Positions 15,346 to 16,754 of a stretch of DNA of 16,754 bases are shown here, piece by piece. The stretch's first letter is position 1. Each line of letters begins with the position of its first letter. Source of the DNA: an uncultured Oscillospiraceae bacterium (GTDB taxonomy: Bacteria > Bacillota_A > Clostridia > Oscillospirales > Acutalibacteraceae). The translations under genes and the position numbers were made by a program. The DNA lies in contig CAJUTL010000048.1 in NCBI GenBank assembly GCA_910589395.1, positions 1 through 16,754 on the forward strand, in the 5' to 3' direction. The notes under the pieces were generated by a model. That model ran no database searches. It saw nothing but the letters and a program-made list of their open reading frames with translations, and had not been told where the DNA came from.

Positions 15346-15444
15346 ATGGCAAAACGCAGACCCTCCGGGGACGGCATAGTGCGAAAGCGGGAGGACGGCC
15401 GCCGGGAAGGCCGAGAATTGAAAAAATCAACCCTGTTGATTTGA
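15346..15444 (+). pseudogene. int: N-terminal fragment of a Tn1549-type tyrosine integrase
   Basis: ATG 15346 follows a strong AGGAGGG eight bases upstream. The first 24 codons read MAKRRPSGDGIVRKREDGRR and EGRE, the N-terminal arm-type DNA-binding start of Tn916/Tn1549-family integrases, which normally continues RW-EGRIVVGHK. Here the similarity stops at about 15414-15418 and the frame ends at TGA 15442-15444 after 32 residues. The catalytic domain is missing. The intact start and ribosome site mean a short peptide could still be made, but not a recombinase. Confidence 0.75.
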
Positions 15445-15854
15445 CAGACTTCTTAGCTTCGACTGCGGGATTGCATAATACGGTAGCTTTCCCCGAAGGT
15501 TATCCGTCTGCAGGAAAATGGTATATTGTAGTGACCCCAGTTTGGGGCCTTGCTTTCGAAAAAGACTTCGGAATCGGGAATGTACTGTTTTGTACGGCGT
15601 CCAGCGAAGAAATTATGCGTATTTGTGAATTTAGCCCCCAATTATCTGAATATGGTTCTTTTGCTCTCGTAAATGTAAATAGCGATACACTATATCATGC
15701 ATTTGTCCAGGCAAAAAAACAAATTGAGCAAGCGGTAGATTTATTGGTTAACATTTTAAAAGATGACAGCTTATACAGCATTCACTCCATGGGTCAGCAC
15801 CTGTTGAGCCGCAATAATGCAGTATTCGAACAAAAGGTTTCTATTCCTTCTTGA
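15418..15854 (+). pseudogene. Fragment of an unrecognised AT-rich accessory gene
   Basis: From the integrase breakpoint a different frame opens: IEKINPVDLTDFLASTAG, GKWYIVVTPVWGLAFEKDFG, ASSEEIMRICEFSPQLSEYG, ending QHLLSRNNAVFEQKVSIPS at TGA 15852-15854. About 144 residues look genuinely coding and AT-rich, with an alpha/beta first half and a helical second half. There is no start codon or ribosome site at its left edge, so it is probably 5'-truncated by the junction; it may be cut at the 3' side too. Its general look recalls N-terminal parts of accessory or defence proteins, but I cannot name it and give no function. Confidence 0.5.
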
Positions 15855-16340
15855 GATGTATTGTATAAAGGGTGGTTTCACCAGACCACTACATTACATT
15901 GACTGCGGTTCATTTGTGGCAAAATGGCACAGGCTGAAGGGGCGGTGATCGACCAGCAGAAGGGAACCGAAGCGGGAGCGTCCGGGGATGACCTGGGCGC
16001 TCCGTTCTCTTTGTCGGCCCTCTGCTAAAAGCGCACTTGCTCACCACTAGCCGATGGCTTGTGGTGGTACTGCCTACGGCAGCCGTGCGCCCTCCGGGGG
16101 CGGCTCCACTGGTGCAGTTTTTCCCTGCCCAGTATATACCAGCAGACGCCAACGGCGGCTTGTGCATCGGACGCAACTGCGTCGATGGGATGGGGGCTTG
16201 GGGGCCATCGGCCACCAACAAGCTGTGCCAGGTATATACCGGTGCATTGCTTGCCACTACTATCAGCGACTATAGGTGGGGTTGAATGTCATTCCCATTG
16301 GTGGTATACTTGGCTCGTGACAAATCGACAAATCCGTATT
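15855..16340. other. GC-rich, hairpin-dense interval without a confident gene
   Basis: A short open frame at 15924-16028 (MAQAEGAVIDQQKGTEAG..., 34 residues) may be the tail of an element gene. A frame at 16037-16285 (82 residues from TTG, ending TISDYRWG) is open but has no ribosome site, and the opposite strand is also open, as expected of GC-rich DNA. Hairpins are frequent: ACCACTAGCC-GAT-GGCTTGTGGT (16043-16065, one mismatch), CTGCC-TAC-GGCAG, and a bulged 10-bp hairpin at 16165-16187. The core TATATACC occurs twice (about 16133 and 16232). Confidence 0.45.
16282..16310 (+). promoter_or_regulatory. Sigma-A type promoter of the HD-domain gene
   Basis: TTGAAT (16282-16287), a 17-bp spacer and TATACT (16305-16310) form a near-consensus promoter about 45 bp before ATG 16356. 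Transcription would begin near 16317. Confidence 0.7.
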
Positions 16341-16355
16341 TGCAGAGGTGAAACT

Positions 16356-16754
16356 ATGCGGGAAGATATTTTTGAGAATTTGCAGCATGAAATATATGAT
16401 AGATGCCAAAAACCAACGAATAAGTTTGGATTGGGCTGCTATTATCACATTATTGCAGTCGTTAAAAATGCAGAAATTCTGGCAGAAAAATATGGGGCAG
16501 ATAAGGAAATTGTCGTGATTGCGGCTTGGTTGCATGATATTGCTTCGATTACAGATTATAGTCTCTATGAACTTCACCATATCCATGGGGCAGAAATAGC
16601 GTATCGTATTCTAAAAGAATATGGTTATGATGACAGAAAGATTTCATTGGTACAAAAATGTATCAGAAATCACAGAGGCAGTGTCAGTTCGGAAAAAATC
16701 AGCCTTGAAGAATTATGTATTGCCGACGCCGATGCAATCTCACACTTTGACAGT
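16356..16754 (+). CDS. HD-domain phosphohydrolase, 3' end beyond window
   Basis: The first 133 codons of an HD-superfamily metal-dependent phosphohydrolase. The ordered metal ligands are His31 (GCYYHIIAVVKNAEIL), His60-Asp61 (AAWLHDIA) and Asp124 or Asp126 (CIADADAISHFD), with HHIHGAEIA in between. Proteins of this type act on nucleotides or other phosphate esters; some are toxin- or stress-linked, and the substrate is not readable. AGAGGTG lies upstream of ATG 16356. It is visibly AT-rich against the chromosomal core and follows the mobile debris, so it may be cargo or recently acquired; that is inference. No stop occurs before the window ends. Confidence 0.85.
   Translation, partial: MREDIFENLQHEIYDRCQKPTNKFGLGCYYHIIAVVKNAEILAEKYGADKEIVVIAAWLHDIASITDYSLYELHHIHGAEIAYRILKEYGYDDRKISLVQKCIRNHRGSVSSEKISLEELCIADADAISHFDS

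Larger units (their letters stand above)
14530..16340. mobile_element. Scar of conjugative-element and IS debris
   Basis: This block holds a broken IS200 transposase, the end of a Tn1549-type accessory protein, the start of a Tn1549-type integrase, a foreign gene fragment and a hairpin-rich segment. None is intact. It is read as the residue of at least one integrated conjugative element. Short open frames on both strands at 14750-14905 were not assigned. The outer limits are approximate, and no attachment-site repeats were identified. Confidence 0.6.

Noticed and set aside
15910..16257. 115-codon minus-strand frame opposite the hairpin-rich segment
   Set aside because: No ribosome site or recognisable domain, and the other strand is open too; neither can be preferred.

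Overview
The window looks like a piece of chromosome from a spore-forming member of the Clostridia. The GC-rich core genes, the kinds of intergenic palindromes and the form of PcrA suggest Oscillospiraceae/Ruminococcaceae, but that family-level call is an inference. Evidence for sporulation is a complete gerA-type germinant receptor operon (GerA, GerB and GerC subunits). The rest of the core is a PcrA/UvrD helicase, a HAD phosphatase, a YetF/DUF421 membrane protein and an ECF sigma factor with its membrane anti-sigma factor.

Layout. 1-1101: a membrane-anchored extracytoplasmic protein of unknown function. 1102-1437: a palindromic repeat (Z1) and terminators. 1438-3116 (minus strand): a two-gene operon under a clear sigma-A promoter. 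It encodes a secreted protein with a candidate Cys/His enzyme-like domain and a lipoprotein, and the two share a Trp-rich module (one copy and three copies). 3437-5842: pcrA. 5836-6310: a compound repeat region with heptamer arrays, inverted-repeat element Y1, and Z2, an inverted copy of Z1. 6418-7071: HAD phosphatase, convergent with yetF (7112-7795, minus) across a shared bidirectional terminator. 8046-11761: the gerA operon. 11799-12133: a second copy of the heptamer-plus-Y arrangement. 12241-14260: sigma factor and DUF4179-type anti-sigma factor, overlapping by 11 bp.

The right end (about 14500-16340) is a scar of mobile-element debris. It holds a truncated and frameshifted IS200-type transposase, the C-terminal part of a proline-rich protein typical of Tn1549-like conjugative elements, and the first about 24 codons of a Tn1549-type integrase that switch abruptly into a fragment of an unrelated AT-rich gene. 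A GC-rich stretch dense in hairpins follows, and then an AT-rich HD-domain phosphohydrolase gene with its own strong promoter, cut by the window end.

The most novel coding content is the exported two-gene Trp-module operon at 1438-3116. The most informative genome structure is the repeated two-part intergenic architecture and the integrase-to-unknown junction. I saw no rRNA, tRNA or CRISPR array.
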